DNA of 64,000 bases from Vibrio sonorensis (lineage in GTDB: Bacteria; Pseudomonadota; Gammaproteobacteria; Enterobacterales; Vibrionaceae): positions 233,673 through 297,672 of the forward strand of contig NZ_LJJE01000112.1 of the NCBI RefSeq assembly GCF_001854765.1, written 5' to 3'. The position numbers were made by a program, and so were the translations under genes. The notes beneath the pieces were generated by a model. The model did no database searches, was not told the origin of the DNA, and saw only the letters and a list, made by a program, of their open reading frames with translations. How positions within the stretch are numbered: the first letter of the stretch is position 1; each line of letters begins with the position of its first letter. Positions 55,062 to 63,897 of the stretch are shown in pieces.

Positions 55062-56120
55062 ATGAAAGACCAGTATGTGGACTCAGTAAATAGGCAGACA
55101 ACCATTCAGTTTAGGAGTTCTGCGCGATTTCACCAGCGACTTGCTATTCTCTTTGCTTTGGTAGTCGCTCTATTACTGATATCTGCAATGAGCCTATTTG
55201 TGGGCGCAAAACCTATTTCTCCAACTGCGGTTATCCAGATCCTTGCTGGCGAGACTCAAAGCACTGACAGTATGATCATATGGCAAAGCCGCCTACCAAG
55301 GACAATTACAGGGATTTTAGCAGGGGCTTCGTTAGCGGTTGCCGGGACTCTTATCCAAGCCTTAACTCGCAACCCATTAGCGGATCCGGGCATACTTGGT
55401 GTCAATTCCGGCGCCAGTTTTTTTGTATTACTTGGTGTGGTCCTATTTAGCAATCAAACTATGGGGGATCATTTGTGGTTTGCATTTGGTGGAGCGTTGT
55501 TAACAAGTCTCTTTGTTTACTTCGTCGGCACTTATCGCGAAGTAAAAGTAAACCCACTTAAGATTACTTTAGCAGGCGTCGCTTTGGGGGCACTTTTGGC
55601 CGGAATCTCTTCTGCGATCACTCTAACCAGCTCGGCGGCCTTCGACCAAATGCGATTTTGGGATGCTGGTTCGTTAGACGTGCGTGATTTGTCACTACCA
55701 GTAGCAGCACTGCTCCCTATAGCAATAAGCTTGACGCTCGCTGTTTTCATCGCTCCTGCAATAGACAACCTTTCTTTCGGTGACGAGATTGCTCAAGGCT
55801 TAGGCACAAATGTAACGCTCATCCAAACCTTGGCGCTGATTACCATTGCTTTATTATGTGGTAGCGCAACTGCAATAGCTGGCCCAATTGGATTTGTTGG
55901 ATTGATGATTCCTCATGTCGCTCGACGTCTTTCCGGCCCCAATCAGTTTTGGCTTACTGCTTACTCAATAGTATTGGGGCCCTTACTATTAGTAAGTGCC
56001 GATATGTTGGGCAGAGTTATCGCAACTAATGAAGTACGCGTATCGGTGGTAACAGCATTCGTGGGCGCACCTGTTCTTATTTTCCTAGCTCGAAAAGTGA
56101 CTTCTTTTGGCAAGCTATAA
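55062..56120 (+). CDS. fepD: ferric siderophore ABC permease FepD-like
   Basis: FecCD-type inner-membrane permease of 352 residues, about ten helices. Family motifs are WQSRLPRTITGILAGASLAVAG, GTLIQALTRNPLADPGILGVNSGA and GPIGFVGLMIPHVARRL. It starts directly after the fepB stop. Order B-D-G-C gives the name. Confidence 0.88.
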   Translation: MKDQYVDSVNRQTTIQFRSSARFHQRLAILFALVVALLLISAMSLFVGAKPISPTAVIQILAGETQSTDSMIIWQSRLPRTITGILAGASLAVAGTLIQALTRNPLADPGILGVNSGASFFVLLGVVLFSNQTMGDHLWFAFGGALLTSLFVYFVGTYREVKVNPLKITLAGVALGALLAGISSAITLTSSAAFDQMRFWDAGSLDVRDLSLPVAALLPIAISLTLAVFIAPAIDNLSFGDEIAQGLGTNVTLIQTLALITIALLCGSATAIAGPIGFVGLMIPHVARRLSGPNQFWLTAYSIVLGPLLLVSADMLGRVIATNEVRVSVVTAFVGAPVLIFLARKVTSFGKL

Positions 56121-57157
56121 TGAAACCCTCTAATTATTACTTACTAGGCCAACAAAGTGGACGGCTAAACATACTTGTTCCCAAACGCAGCCTTAAGTGG
56201 TGTTTGCTTTTGACGTTAACGGCGTTCGTTATCGCCACGTTCGCGCTTGTGACGGGACAACTTAAAACCTCTTTTTCTGAATTGCATGAGATCGTATTTG
56301 GTGGTGGGGATAAGTTTATTAGAGCCGTTGTTGTCGAATGGAGGTTGCCAAGGTTAACTGCCTCTCTCGTGTTTGGCGCCGCTCTCGGGGTAAGTGGAGC
56401 CCTGTTTCAGTCCCTAATTAGAAATCCGTTGGGTAGCCCAGACATTATTGGCTTTAATACGGGCGCTTACACTGGTGCGCTACTTGTGATAATTGTGCTT
56501 GGCGGGAACTACATCCAAATCGCACTTGGAGCGATAGCTGGTGGCATTATAAGCGCGGCCGCTGTTTATCTTCTGGCATTTAAGCAAGGTGTGAAAGGCT
56601 TTAGGCTGATCATCATTGGTATTGGTATTAGTGCTATGTTAAGTGCATTTAATACTTGGCTTATGATCACCAGCAGCCTTGAGAGTGCAATGACTGCAGC
56701 AGTATGGGGCTCCGGCTCTCTCAATGGTATGAGCTGGGATAAAGTCATACCATCGTTTTCCTTCATTTTCTTCGCGCTAATTGCGACCGCATATTTAACC
56801 AGAAACATGAACATTCTCGAAATGGGGGACGATAGTGCCAATGTGTTGGGGATTGATAGTGAAAGAACACGTCAATTGGCCATGTTTTGTGGCGTCGTCC
56901 TAACGGCCGCCGTCACAGCAACAGCTGGTCCAATATCCTTTATCGCTCTTGTCGCCCCTCAATTAGCAAAAGCAGTAACTAAAGAGGGGGGCGTCGCCCT
57001 TGTTCCTTCTGCCTTAATGGGCGCTACTTTGTTGATCTTGGCAGACTTTACGGCAGCAAACCTGTTTGCACCTAACCAACTCCCAGTTGGTATTGTTACC
57101 ATAAGTATTGGCGGCGTTTATCTTATTTACCTTTTGATCAGACAATCCGGAAGATAG
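56120..57157 (+). CDS. fepG: ferric siderophore ABC permease FepG-like
   Basis: Second FecCD-type permease, 345 residues, with EWRLPRLTASLVFGAALGVSG, FQSLIRNPLGSPDIIGFNTGA and GPISFIALVAPQLAKA. Forms a heterodimer with FepD. Its ATG overlaps the fepD stop (TAATG). Confidence 0.88.
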   Translation: MKPSNYYLLGQQSGRLNILVPKRSLKWCLLLTLTAFVIATFALVTGQLKTSFSELHEIVFGGGDKFIRAVVVEWRLPRLTASLVFGAALGVSGALFQSLIRNPLGSPDIIGFNTGAYTGALLVIIVLGGNYIQIALGAIAGGIISAAAVYLLAFKQGVKGFRLIIIGIGISAMLSAFNTWLMITSSLESAMTAAVWGSGSLNGMSWDKVIPSFSFIFFALIATAYLTRNMNILEMGDDSANVLGIDSERTRQLAMFCGVVLTAAVTATAGPISFIALVAPQLAKAVTKEGGVALVPSALMGATLLILADFTAANLFAPNQLPVGIVTISIGGVYLIYLLIRQSGR

Positions 57158-57161
57158 TGCT

Positions 57162-57983
57162 TTGAACGAATCTATACACCTAAAAACAACCAACAACGTT
57201 AGCCGTTTAAAAGCCAAGAATATCACGCTCGGCTACCAAGGCACGTTAATCACTCAGTCGCTATCAATCGATATCCCTGATGCAAAGTTTACCGTGATTA
57301 TCGGTCCAAACGGGTGTGGAAAATCAACTCTATTGAGGGGATTGAGTAGACTGCTAACGCCAAGTGAAGGCTGTATCACTTTTGATGATAAAGATCTCGA
57401 ATCCTATTCCAGAAGATCGTTAGCTAAGCAGCTTGGCCTCTTACCTCAATCGGCTATTGCACCCAGTGGTATTACGGTTTACGACCTTGTTGCGAGAGGC
57501 CGATTCCCTCATCAAACGTTTTTACGTAGGTGGACTCAGCAAGACGAAACAGCAGTATCGAACGCCGTTAGTGCGACTCAAATTGAACCTCTGTTAGACA
57601 AGACGGTTGAATCTTTGTCTGGTGGGCAAAGGCAGCGCGTGTGGGTAGCAATGGTTTTGGCTCAGGAAACACCTTATCTGTTACTCGATGAACCAACGAC
57701 GTATTTGGACATTTCTCACCAAATCGAACTATTAGAACTGTTTAAACGACTCAATCAAAAAGAAGCGCGGACTGTTGTTGCAGTATTGCATGACTTAAAT
57801 CATGCCTGTCGCTACGCCGATCACTTAGTGGTTATGAAGTCCGGAAAGGTTATTGCAGAAGGGACTCCAAAGAACACGGTATCGAAGTCTCTCATTAAAG
57901 AGGTTTACGGATTAGATTGCATTGTTGTTGATGATCCTTTGACTAAAACGCCCATGATAGTGCCCGAACCTCAGTCCGAGTAG
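57162..57983 (+). CDS. fepC: ferric siderophore ABC ATPase FepC-like
   Basis: ATPase of the importer, 273 residues: Walker A GPNGCGKST, the family segment LGLLPQSAIAPSGITVYDLVARGR-type loop, signature LSGGQRQR, Walker B LLLDEPTTYLDI and H-loop LHDLNHA. The start is TTG at 57162 with GGAAG upstream. Followed by a strong hairpin. Confidence 0.9.
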   Translation: MNESIHLKTTNNVSRLKAKNITLGYQGTLITQSLSIDIPDAKFTVIIGPNGCGKSTLLRGLSRLLTPSEGCITFDDKDLESYSRRSLAKQLGLLPQSAIAPSGITVYDLVARGRFPHQTFLRRWTQQDETAVSNAVSATQIEPLLDKTVESLSGGQRQRVWVAMVLAQETPYLLLDEPTTYLDISHQIELLELFKRLNQKEARTVVAVLHDLNHACRYADHLVVMKSGKVIAEGTPKNTVSKSLIKEVYGLDCIVVDDPLTKTPMIVPEPQSE

Positions 57984-58014
57984 GTTCGTCAGAATTTGAT
58001 CACACTGATGTAAA

Positions 58015-58039
58015 CAGGCTTAGTGATACACTAAGCCTG
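58015..58039. terminator. hairpin between fepC and the convergent esterase gene
   Basis: A perfect 11-bp stem CAGGCTTAGTG/CACTAAGCCTG with a 3-base loop in the 83-base convergent gap. It probably stops both transcripts. Confidence 0.78.
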
Positions 58040-58066
58040 ATGTTAAATATTCGATTGTATTCTCCA

Positions 58067-59395
58067 TTAACGCTTTAACACATGCGATAAGCCATCAATG
58101 ATGCCTCCTCGCCAACACAACCTATCATGGCCACCATCGAAAATTCTGTACTGCAGGTTGTGGTTCTGCTGTTGCGATAGTTGCATTGCGATATCATTAC
58201 TCAGATCAATCATAATATCTTCGCCGCTGCCAACTTCCATAAACAAATTTAAGCTTACGTTAGAACCGAGGCCAGAAGCTAAATCTTTACTCATTTCACT
58301 TAACAGTGTTTTACACTTAGGTGGTGAATACTCGCTTGGTGGCTTAACAATTGAAAAGTCGGGCCACCAAAATGAGCCAGATTGACACACTGCAGCACCA
58401 AAATTCTCTGGCCAATTGAGTACAGCATACATTGCTGACAATCCACCTAAGCTTTGGCCCACTACCGCAGTATGGGCTGGTTCAAGACTGAATTTGAACT
58501 GACGGGCTAGGGTAGGGAGTAACTCCTGACTAATTGCTTGCCAAAAATCGGCACTACAACCGAGATCAAGCTTCCTCTGCTCTAAATTTACTTCATCAAT
58601 AAACACGTAATTTGACGCGGGCAACACACCACTGTCTGTTGCTTTTTGTAGAGCATCAAACAATGGCATCTCTTGACACCAAAAACCACCGTCAAGTATC
58701 AAAACCGTTGGTATCTCGGCTTGCTGTTGGGAAGAGGAAGTCGAATATAGCCAAACGCTTCTTGAACGTCCAAGAATATCACTCTCCCATGTGTATACAC
58801 GATCAAAGGTGTGATGACTAGATTCAGAACCTTCGTCAAAACATTGCCACTCCTTTTGAGGCAGGGCGTCCGGCATATGCAAAGGGGACTTGGTTTCGCT
58901 CCACTGGCATTTTGATAGGCTAAGAGGGTTTAAAGGATCGCTGCAACTAAGTGGAAAAATGCTTCTAAGCCAACGGCGATGCATCTCTTTTTTCTCTGAA
59001 TAAGAACCCAAATACTGTGGTTGCACCATATCTTGTTGTACGGGGATGAACGCATACCCACAACGCCAAGCGTTTTTCACATTTACCTTGTACCACCAAA
59101 CATCTGTATCTTCTATGCGCTTAAGCTTTTTCATATCAAAGCTGTGATGATCAGTAATCCCAATAATGTCGATGTATACCTGTTTGGTCAGTGAGTCACT
59201 TCGCGCTGTATCCCCCCTCCATAGGAAAATGACCTCGCAATGGTCCTCCCACTTTGACGCAATCAGGGGTAGCCCCTCGCGCTTGATACACTCCCACCAT
59301 TGATCGTCACCAATTAAACAGGCAGGCCTTTCTAGAAGGGCGGTTATATCAAAAACACTCTTGCTCTCATGAGCTTGATTTACAACTTCTGTCAT
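58067..59395 (-). CDS. fes: enterochelin (catecholate siderophore) esterase
   Basis: Hydrolyses the ester backbone of imported ferric enterobactin-type siderophores to free iron. The 442-residue protein has an N-terminal Fes domain (residues 1-~150, with IFLWRGD and WWYKVNVKNAWRCGYAF). The esterase domain has LILDGGFWCQEMP, nucleophile Ser in GQSLGGLSAMYA, EVGSGEDIM and catalytic His in DGGHDRLCWRGG. No signal peptide, so it acts in the cytoplasm. It is divergent from the receptor gene, with a Fur box in the shared 188-base region. Confidence 0.9.
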   Translation of the reverse strand: MTEVVNQAHESKSVFDITALLERPACLIGDDQWWECIKREGLPLIASKWEDHCEVIFLWRGDTARSDSLTKQVYIDIIGITDHHSFDMKKLKRIEDTDVWWYKVNVKNAWRCGYAFIPVQQDMVQPQYLGSYSEKKEMHRRWLRSIFPLSCSDPLNPLSLSKCQWSETKSPLHMPDALPQKEWQCFDEGSESSHHTFDRVYTWESDILGRSRSVWLYSTSSSQQQAEIPTVLILDGGFWCQEMPLFDALQKATDSGVLPASNYVFIDEVNLEQRKLDLGCSADFWQAISQELLPTLARQFKFSLEPAHTAVVGQSLGGLSAMYAVLNWPENFGAAVCQSGSFWWPDFSIVKPPSEYSPPKCKTLLSEMSKDLASGLGSNVSLNLFMEVGSGEDIMIDLSNDIAMQLSQQQNHNLQYRIFDGGHDRLCWRGGIIDGLSHVLKR

Positions 59396-59474
59396 TCTCT
59401 TTCCGGCTTACATTATTACTTTTGCTTCAATCTTCAATTCAGTTGCTGAATAAAATATATTTCACTTAATCATT

Positions 59475-59493
59475 GTAAATGATAATCATTATC
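59475..59493. promoter_or_regulatory. Fur box between fes and receptor
   Basis: GTAAATGATAATCATTATC matches 17 of 19 positions of the Fur consensus. It lies in the middle of the divergent region, so it can repress both genes when iron is plentiful. Confidence 0.85.
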
Positions 59494-59583
59494 ACTAATA
59501 TTGTGAGCCGCAGCAAGTAATTACATTTTGTTGCAAACCTAAAATAATCTATTTACCTATCATTCGAAAGGATTTTTACAGTC

Positions 59584-61641
59584 ATGAAAATCATGGATTA
59601 TAAATGCAGTATATCTCATGTAACGAAGACTAAACTCGCTATTTTAATTGGAGCAATGTGTGCCAGTCCCTTTGGCATAGCACAAGAGAGTAGCGATGAA
59701 AAAGCGCAACACTTTGATACGGTGGTTGTTATTGGTGAGAAGCTGGGGGGCACACTCGCTGAAAATACAAGCTCGGTTACCATTTTTGATGAACAAACTG
59801 ACAACGGTGAAGACCGTACTTACTACGAGCTGCTTGATCGCGTGCCTAACGTTTTGAACGCCCCTTCAGGCGTCGCTCATATTCGCGGTATTGACGGCCG
59901 CGGGCCAGCAAATGGCTTCTTATCATATATGACAGGTGCGACACCACGTGTAAATACCACCGTGGATGGTGTGTCAGAATCATGGACTGGTGAAGCATTT
60001 GGTAAGGCAGGTCTTTGGGATGTAGAGCAAGTAGAGGTGTATAAAGGCCCACAATCTACCAACCAAGGAAGAAACAGTATTGGCGGTGCCGTCGTTATCA
60101 AAACAAAAGATCCAAGCTTCGAATTGGAATCTAAGGTTCGCGCCGGTTATGAAAACGAAGATGGTAAATATCATTTGGCTGGTGTTATTTCCGCTCCGAT
60201 TGTAGAAGACAAACTGGCTTATCGCATCGCTGTTGAGGGGGCACAGGGCAACACTCCGATCGACTATTCCCTTGAGAATGACCAATACCCTTGGGATCCT
60301 TCTGAGGTAGAGTCATACAACGTGCGTGGTAAGCTTCTGTTTAAACCTATGGCAAACGACAAGTTTACTGCCAAACTAACGTTGGCAAGCCGCAATGAAG
60401 AAGGGCAGTACACCAACTTTTCTAATGTAAAAGGTGAGTACATCTACACTGACGAAAACGGTACACGACATCAAGACACTAAGAGCTGGAACGCCAACCT
60501 AGACTTGGCTTTTGAACTCAATAACGAACTGGTATTAGACGTTCTATTTTCGCAGCGTAACTACACCACGAAATTCAAGGCCTACCCAACAGTGGATTGG
60601 TGGGGTGATGTAGACGAAAAAAACTTCTCTACTGAAGCTAAGCTTTCTTACAACTCTCTTGATGACAAGTACAACCTAGTATTTGGCGCGAGTAGCTTCT
60701 TAAAAGATCAATACACTCAAACTGATTCTTTGAAACGAGATGATGAAGTTGTAACTAACGCCATCTATTTTGATTCAAAAATCAACCTAAATGAAACTTG
60801 GGGCATACTGCTAGGAGCTCGTTACGAGAGGGATAAACTAGAACGCGATTTTGATCATGCGCGTTTGCCAATCGATTTCAAAGAAGACGAAACTAACTCA
60901 ATTCTGCTTCCTAAAGTAGGCCTGACGTACACAACTACTGACAACTCTACTTTGGGTTTAACGGTGCGCAAGGGTTATAACGCAGGAAGTATGGGATACA
61001 ATGAGTACAAAAAGTCAGTGTTTATCTACGAGCAAGAAGAAGTTTGGACGTATGAGCTAAGTGCTCGTTCAACACTGCTAGATAAAAAATTAGGGCTAAC
61101 TGCTAACTTGTTCTACAACGATTATGAGAACTTCCAGACCGCAGTGAAAGGAGACAGTGGCTCGCACCGCGATAGCTATATCACCAATATTCCTGAAGGA
61201 AAGACCTACGGTACTGAGGTAGAAGCTAAATATTGGATGGACAATGGCTTAGATCTGTTTGCCTTTGTCGGTTTACTGAAAACAGAAATCACAGAAGCAC
61301 CCAAAGGAACAAAAACAGACCTGCAAGGCAAAGAGTTTAGCTACGCACCATCATTGTCTGCGGGGCTTGGGTTTAACCAGCAGTTTGATTCAGGAATGTT
61401 CTTTGGTGCTCGCGTAAACCATACTTCAGACTACTATACAGATTTGCCAAATACAGAAAGTACAGCAGCAGGGGACTATACTATTCTTAACCTGAACGCT
61501 GGTTATGAAACCGATAATTTGACCATTCGCGCTTATGTCAAAAACGTTACCGACTCCGACTACGTGGTCCGTTACAAGCATGACCTGGTTGAAATGGGTG
61601 GCCCGCGTACCTTTGGTATCGTTGCTGATTACAAGTTCTAA
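59584..61641 (+). CDS. TonB-dependent siderophore receptor
   Basis: Outer-membrane receptor, 685 residues. It has a signal peptide (cleaved near GIAQ), a TonB-box-like segment FDTVVVIGE just after it, a plug domain (residues ~50-170, VEQVEVYKGPQSTNQGRNSIGGAVVIKTK) and a 22-strand-type barrel ending in Phe (IVADYKF). The plug is of the FyuA/pesticin-receptor-like type and does not carry the longer FepA plug or its motifs. So the ligand may be a linear or mixed catecholate rather than cyclic enterobactin. Fur box upstream. The fep and fes neighbours point to a catecholate. Confidence 0.88.
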   Translation: MKIMDYKCSISHVTKTKLAILIGAMCASPFGIAQESSDEKAQHFDTVVVIGEKLGGTLAENTSSVTIFDEQTDNGEDRTYYELLDRVPNVLNAPSGVAHIRGIDGRGPANGFLSYMTGATPRVNTTVDGVSESWTGEAFGKAGLWDVEQVEVYKGPQSTNQGRNSIGGAVVIKTKDPSFELESKVRAGYENEDGKYHLAGVISAPIVEDKLAYRIAVEGAQGNTPIDYSLENDQYPWDPSEVESYNVRGKLLFKPMANDKFTAKLTLASRNEEGQYTNFSNVKGEYIYTDENGTRHQDTKSWNANLDLAFELNNELVLDVLFSQRNYTTKFKAYPTVDWWGDVDEKNFSTEAKLSYNSLDDKYNLVFGASSFLKDQYTQTDSLKRDDEVVTNAIYFDSKINLNETWGILLGARYERDKLERDFDHARLPIDFKEDETNSILLPKVGLTYTTTDNSTLGLTVRKGYNAGSMGYNEYKKSVFIYEQEEVWTYELSARSTLLDKKLGLTANLFYNDYENFQTAVKGDSGSHRDSYITNIPEGKTYGTEVEAKYWMDNGLDLFAFVGLLKTEITEAPKGTKTDLQGKEFSYAPSLSAGLGFNQQFDSGMFFGARVNHTSDYYTDLPNTESTAAGDYTILNLNAGYETDNLTIRAYVKNVTDSDYVVRYKHDLVEMGGPRTFGIVADYKF

Positions 61642-62057
61642 AAATAGCAATCTAAACTAATAACACCAACGATGGTCGCCGTGTGAATTACGCTTCTAAT
61701 GACATTTTAAATGCGTTACAAGCCAAACATAAAGGCGTCCATCGTTTTATCCGAAACCCCATTCAAACACGCTAATTGTGCTTTTTCAGACTTCAATACC
61801 TACAAGTAAATTAAATAAACATTAGATATAAGCCAAGTAACAACCCAGAACTGGATGCGCGATCTATGTTTACTGTCGAAATCATTTCAACAATAACTAT
61901 CGGTCACATACAAAGCAGTATGCATAAAAAATCTTTGACGTTTTGCTAATTTGCCCTTAGCCTAATATCGAACCTTTTAAATAATAAGTAAGAGTAACTA
62001 ACTGTTTTATGGATAAGCAACGCTTAGCATAAACACAGACAAACTAGAGATTATATT
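61642..62057. other. 416-base intergenic region with a long-loop inverted repeat
   Basis: No gene seen. It contains AACGATGGTCGCC (61668-61680) and GGCGTCCATCGTT (61734-61746), which pair at 12 of 13 positions around a 53-base loop, just after the receptor stop. It may act as a terminator or a structured DNA/RNA element. The rest is AT-rich and should hold the promoter of the next gene. Confidence 0.5.
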
Positions 62058-63722
62058 ATGACTAACGACCAAGCCTACATCGAGAGGGTAGCTGAGATCA
62101 TTGAAAGCGGTGCCTCTGTTGATCTGTTTAACGATCGCAATATCCTTCTTATTACTTCCAACAAAACAATTTCTTCTCTTCTACGTTCATTTGCAACAGA
62201 ACGTTTGAAGTCTTCGCATGAAAACTCATCAGAACCTGAATATTTAGAAAATATATTTAGTGAGTTTTCAAACAGATTTGGTTTACCAAAGGGCATTGCT
62301 ATTGAGTATATTCGACCTCCAGTGGGTGGGTCCTTCGATAACATTGTAAGTAAGCGCTTAACCGAAAAAATCGCAGCAGATGAGGACATCGATAAGAAAG
62401 ACTTCACAAATTCAGTCTTAGATGAGTTCGTTTCTCTTTTCTCAATTAACAGAGAACAAAAGGATGGAAAGAGATTGTTGCATGATCTTCGACTACATCG
62501 CTTCGTTAACCAATATTTCCCAACAGATAATTTTCACTCAAGGCTTGCCAGAGCGGCTCGTTGCTCTCTAGAAGAGACAAGGTTCGTGCGAGACTATAAC
62601 GATCTAGATAACGCCTATCATTCAGGCGAAAGGAAAATAAAAACCATAAACAAAGGTAAATGGGACTCAGGAGAGCTAGCGCAGTGTAGATTTGAAAAAG
62701 TAATAACAGAGTATTTTGGAGAGCAGTTTGATATCCATGCAAACAAACCTATACATCTAGGACACGGTGATGCCAAACAACTACCTGAGTTCGATATAGT
62801 AATAGCCCGTAAGGATTTCTCACATAGTAGCCTACCTTACGTTGACTATATACCTATAGACCAAGTAGTAGCTGCTTTTGAAGTGAAACGAACCCTAAAA
62901 AAGCAGCATGTAGAGCTTGGACATGACAAAGCTAAAGAAATAATTGATGATCGATGTATGGCTTTGAAACAGGGATCTATGCCTCATGTCCGAAGCTTGG
63001 ATCCTTCATTGACTCCATATCAACTACTACGCGGAAAAATCTTCTTTGGTATTCTTTCTCTTGATGTAGATAATGACGCGGCAGAACTACTCATTTCTGG
63101 TGAAAACCATGCAGAACGCTACCTTAAAAAAGCACATTATTTCGAGGGAACCGAAAATGAAGAGTATTTTTCTGACTACGCTCCAGATGTTATTTTCTGT
63201 CCACAGAAGCTTCTTTGGGCTAAAGAAAGCTCTCTTATGCCAAACAAGTTCTTTGAAAAACAAGTTAGATTTTTCTGCCAGCGGGGTAAAAATACAATTG
63301 ACAGTTCAGTCTCAACATTCGGCTACCTCATTGCAGCAATGAGACGTTTCTTTATCGCGCAAGGCCACATAACGAAAGAAGACCGAAAAGCGTACTTGGG
63401 TAATTACCAATATTTTCGATTAATGAACTCAGAATCTACCAAGTCGCGTATTCTACTGGAGAGTGATGATTGGGCTTCAAACGTGATTCATGACATACGT
63501 AGATACCTATCGACTAAAATCCCAAATGAATACACATACACGCCACTGAACAACAGGCCACCGTTAATACCGCTCAAACAGTGGGATACTGATGAAGCAC
63601 AAGATATACTAGGGTATCTAAAAAATGAAATAAAACGCATATGTAAGCTTGAAGCGAAAAACCAGCGTTATGATTTTGAAGATCATGTTTTTGAAGCTAC
63701 ATTTAAATCATTATTCAAGTGA
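62058..63722 (+). CDS. unknown protein with PD-(D/E)XK-like nuclease core (DUF6602-like)
   Basis: A 554-residue cytosolic protein. The N-terminal ~150 residues are helical and unrecognised. Residues ~205-290 resemble DUF6602-type nuclease folds: Glu in SGELAQCRFEKVI, then LPEFDIVIARKD (Asp near 244) and AAFEVKRTL (E-x-K at about 275-277), the PD-(D/E)XK pattern. A ~260-residue C-terminal part with mixed alpha/beta character follows, no known motif. No signal peptide or membrane segment. It is not in an operon; hairpins lie on both sides, and the base composition seems AT-richer than neighbours by eye. It is a candidate for nucleic-acid cleavage in phage defence, but neither activity nor target is shown. 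Confidence 0.6.
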   Translation: MTNDQAYIERVAEIIESGASVDLFNDRNILLITSNKTISSLLRSFATERLKSSHENSSEPEYLENIFSEFSNRFGLPKGIAIEYIRPPVGGSFDNIVSKRLTEKIAADEDIDKKDFTNSVLDEFVSLFSINREQKDGKRLLHDLRLHRFVNQYFPTDNFHSRLARAARCSLEETRFVRDYNDLDNAYHSGERKIKTINKGKWDSGELAQCRFEKVITEYFGEQFDIHANKPIHLGHGDAKQLPEFDIVIARKDFSHSSLPYVDYIPIDQVVAAFEVKRTLKKQHVELGHDKAKEIIDDRCMALKQGSMPHVRSLDPSLTPYQLLRGKIFFGILSLDVDNDAAELLISGENHAERYLKKAHYFEGTENEEYFSDYAPDVIFCPQKLLWAKESSLMPNKFFEKQVRFFCQRGKNTIDSSVSTFGYLIAAMRRFFIAQGHITKEDRKAYLGNYQYFRLMNSESTKSRILLESDDWASNVIHDIRRYLSTKIPNEYTYTPLNNRPPLIPLKQWDTDEAQDILGYLKNEIKRICKLEAKNQRYDFEDHVFEATFKSLFK

Positions 63723-63739
63723 CCACCTAGTCAATTGTG

Positions 63740-63761
63740 AAGAGCCCTAAATGGGCTCTTT
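63740..63761 (+). terminator. rho-independent terminator of the nuclease-like gene
   Basis: An AAGAGCCC/GGGCTCTT stem with a 5-base loop lies 17 bases after the stop, with a short T-stretch following. Confidence 0.8.
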
Positions 63762-63853
63762 GTTTATTGAAAAGAAAAATAATGTTAAGTCTAAATGCAC
63801 AACCTTTGTTAGATAATTTAATCTGTCAAAATGGCTAGTAGAGCGTGATTCGC

Positions 63854-63897
63854 AATAACCAATAACTTATCTCAATGAGAATAAGATATTGGTTATT
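63854..63897. repeat. 44-base near-perfect hairpin
   Basis: AATAACCAATA (63854-63864) pairs exactly with TATTGGTTATT (63887-63897). The interior CTTAT/ATAAG and CTC/GAG also pair, leaving a 3-base AAT loop and three single-base bulges. No gene is evident in the remaining 100 bases. It could be a small RNA, an att-like or mobile-element end, or a terminator for something beyond the window. Confidence 0.55.

Noticed and set aside
61668..61746. Integron attC site
   Set aside because: The arms do not show the RYYYAAC and GTTRRRY core boxes and no integrase or cassette array is present.
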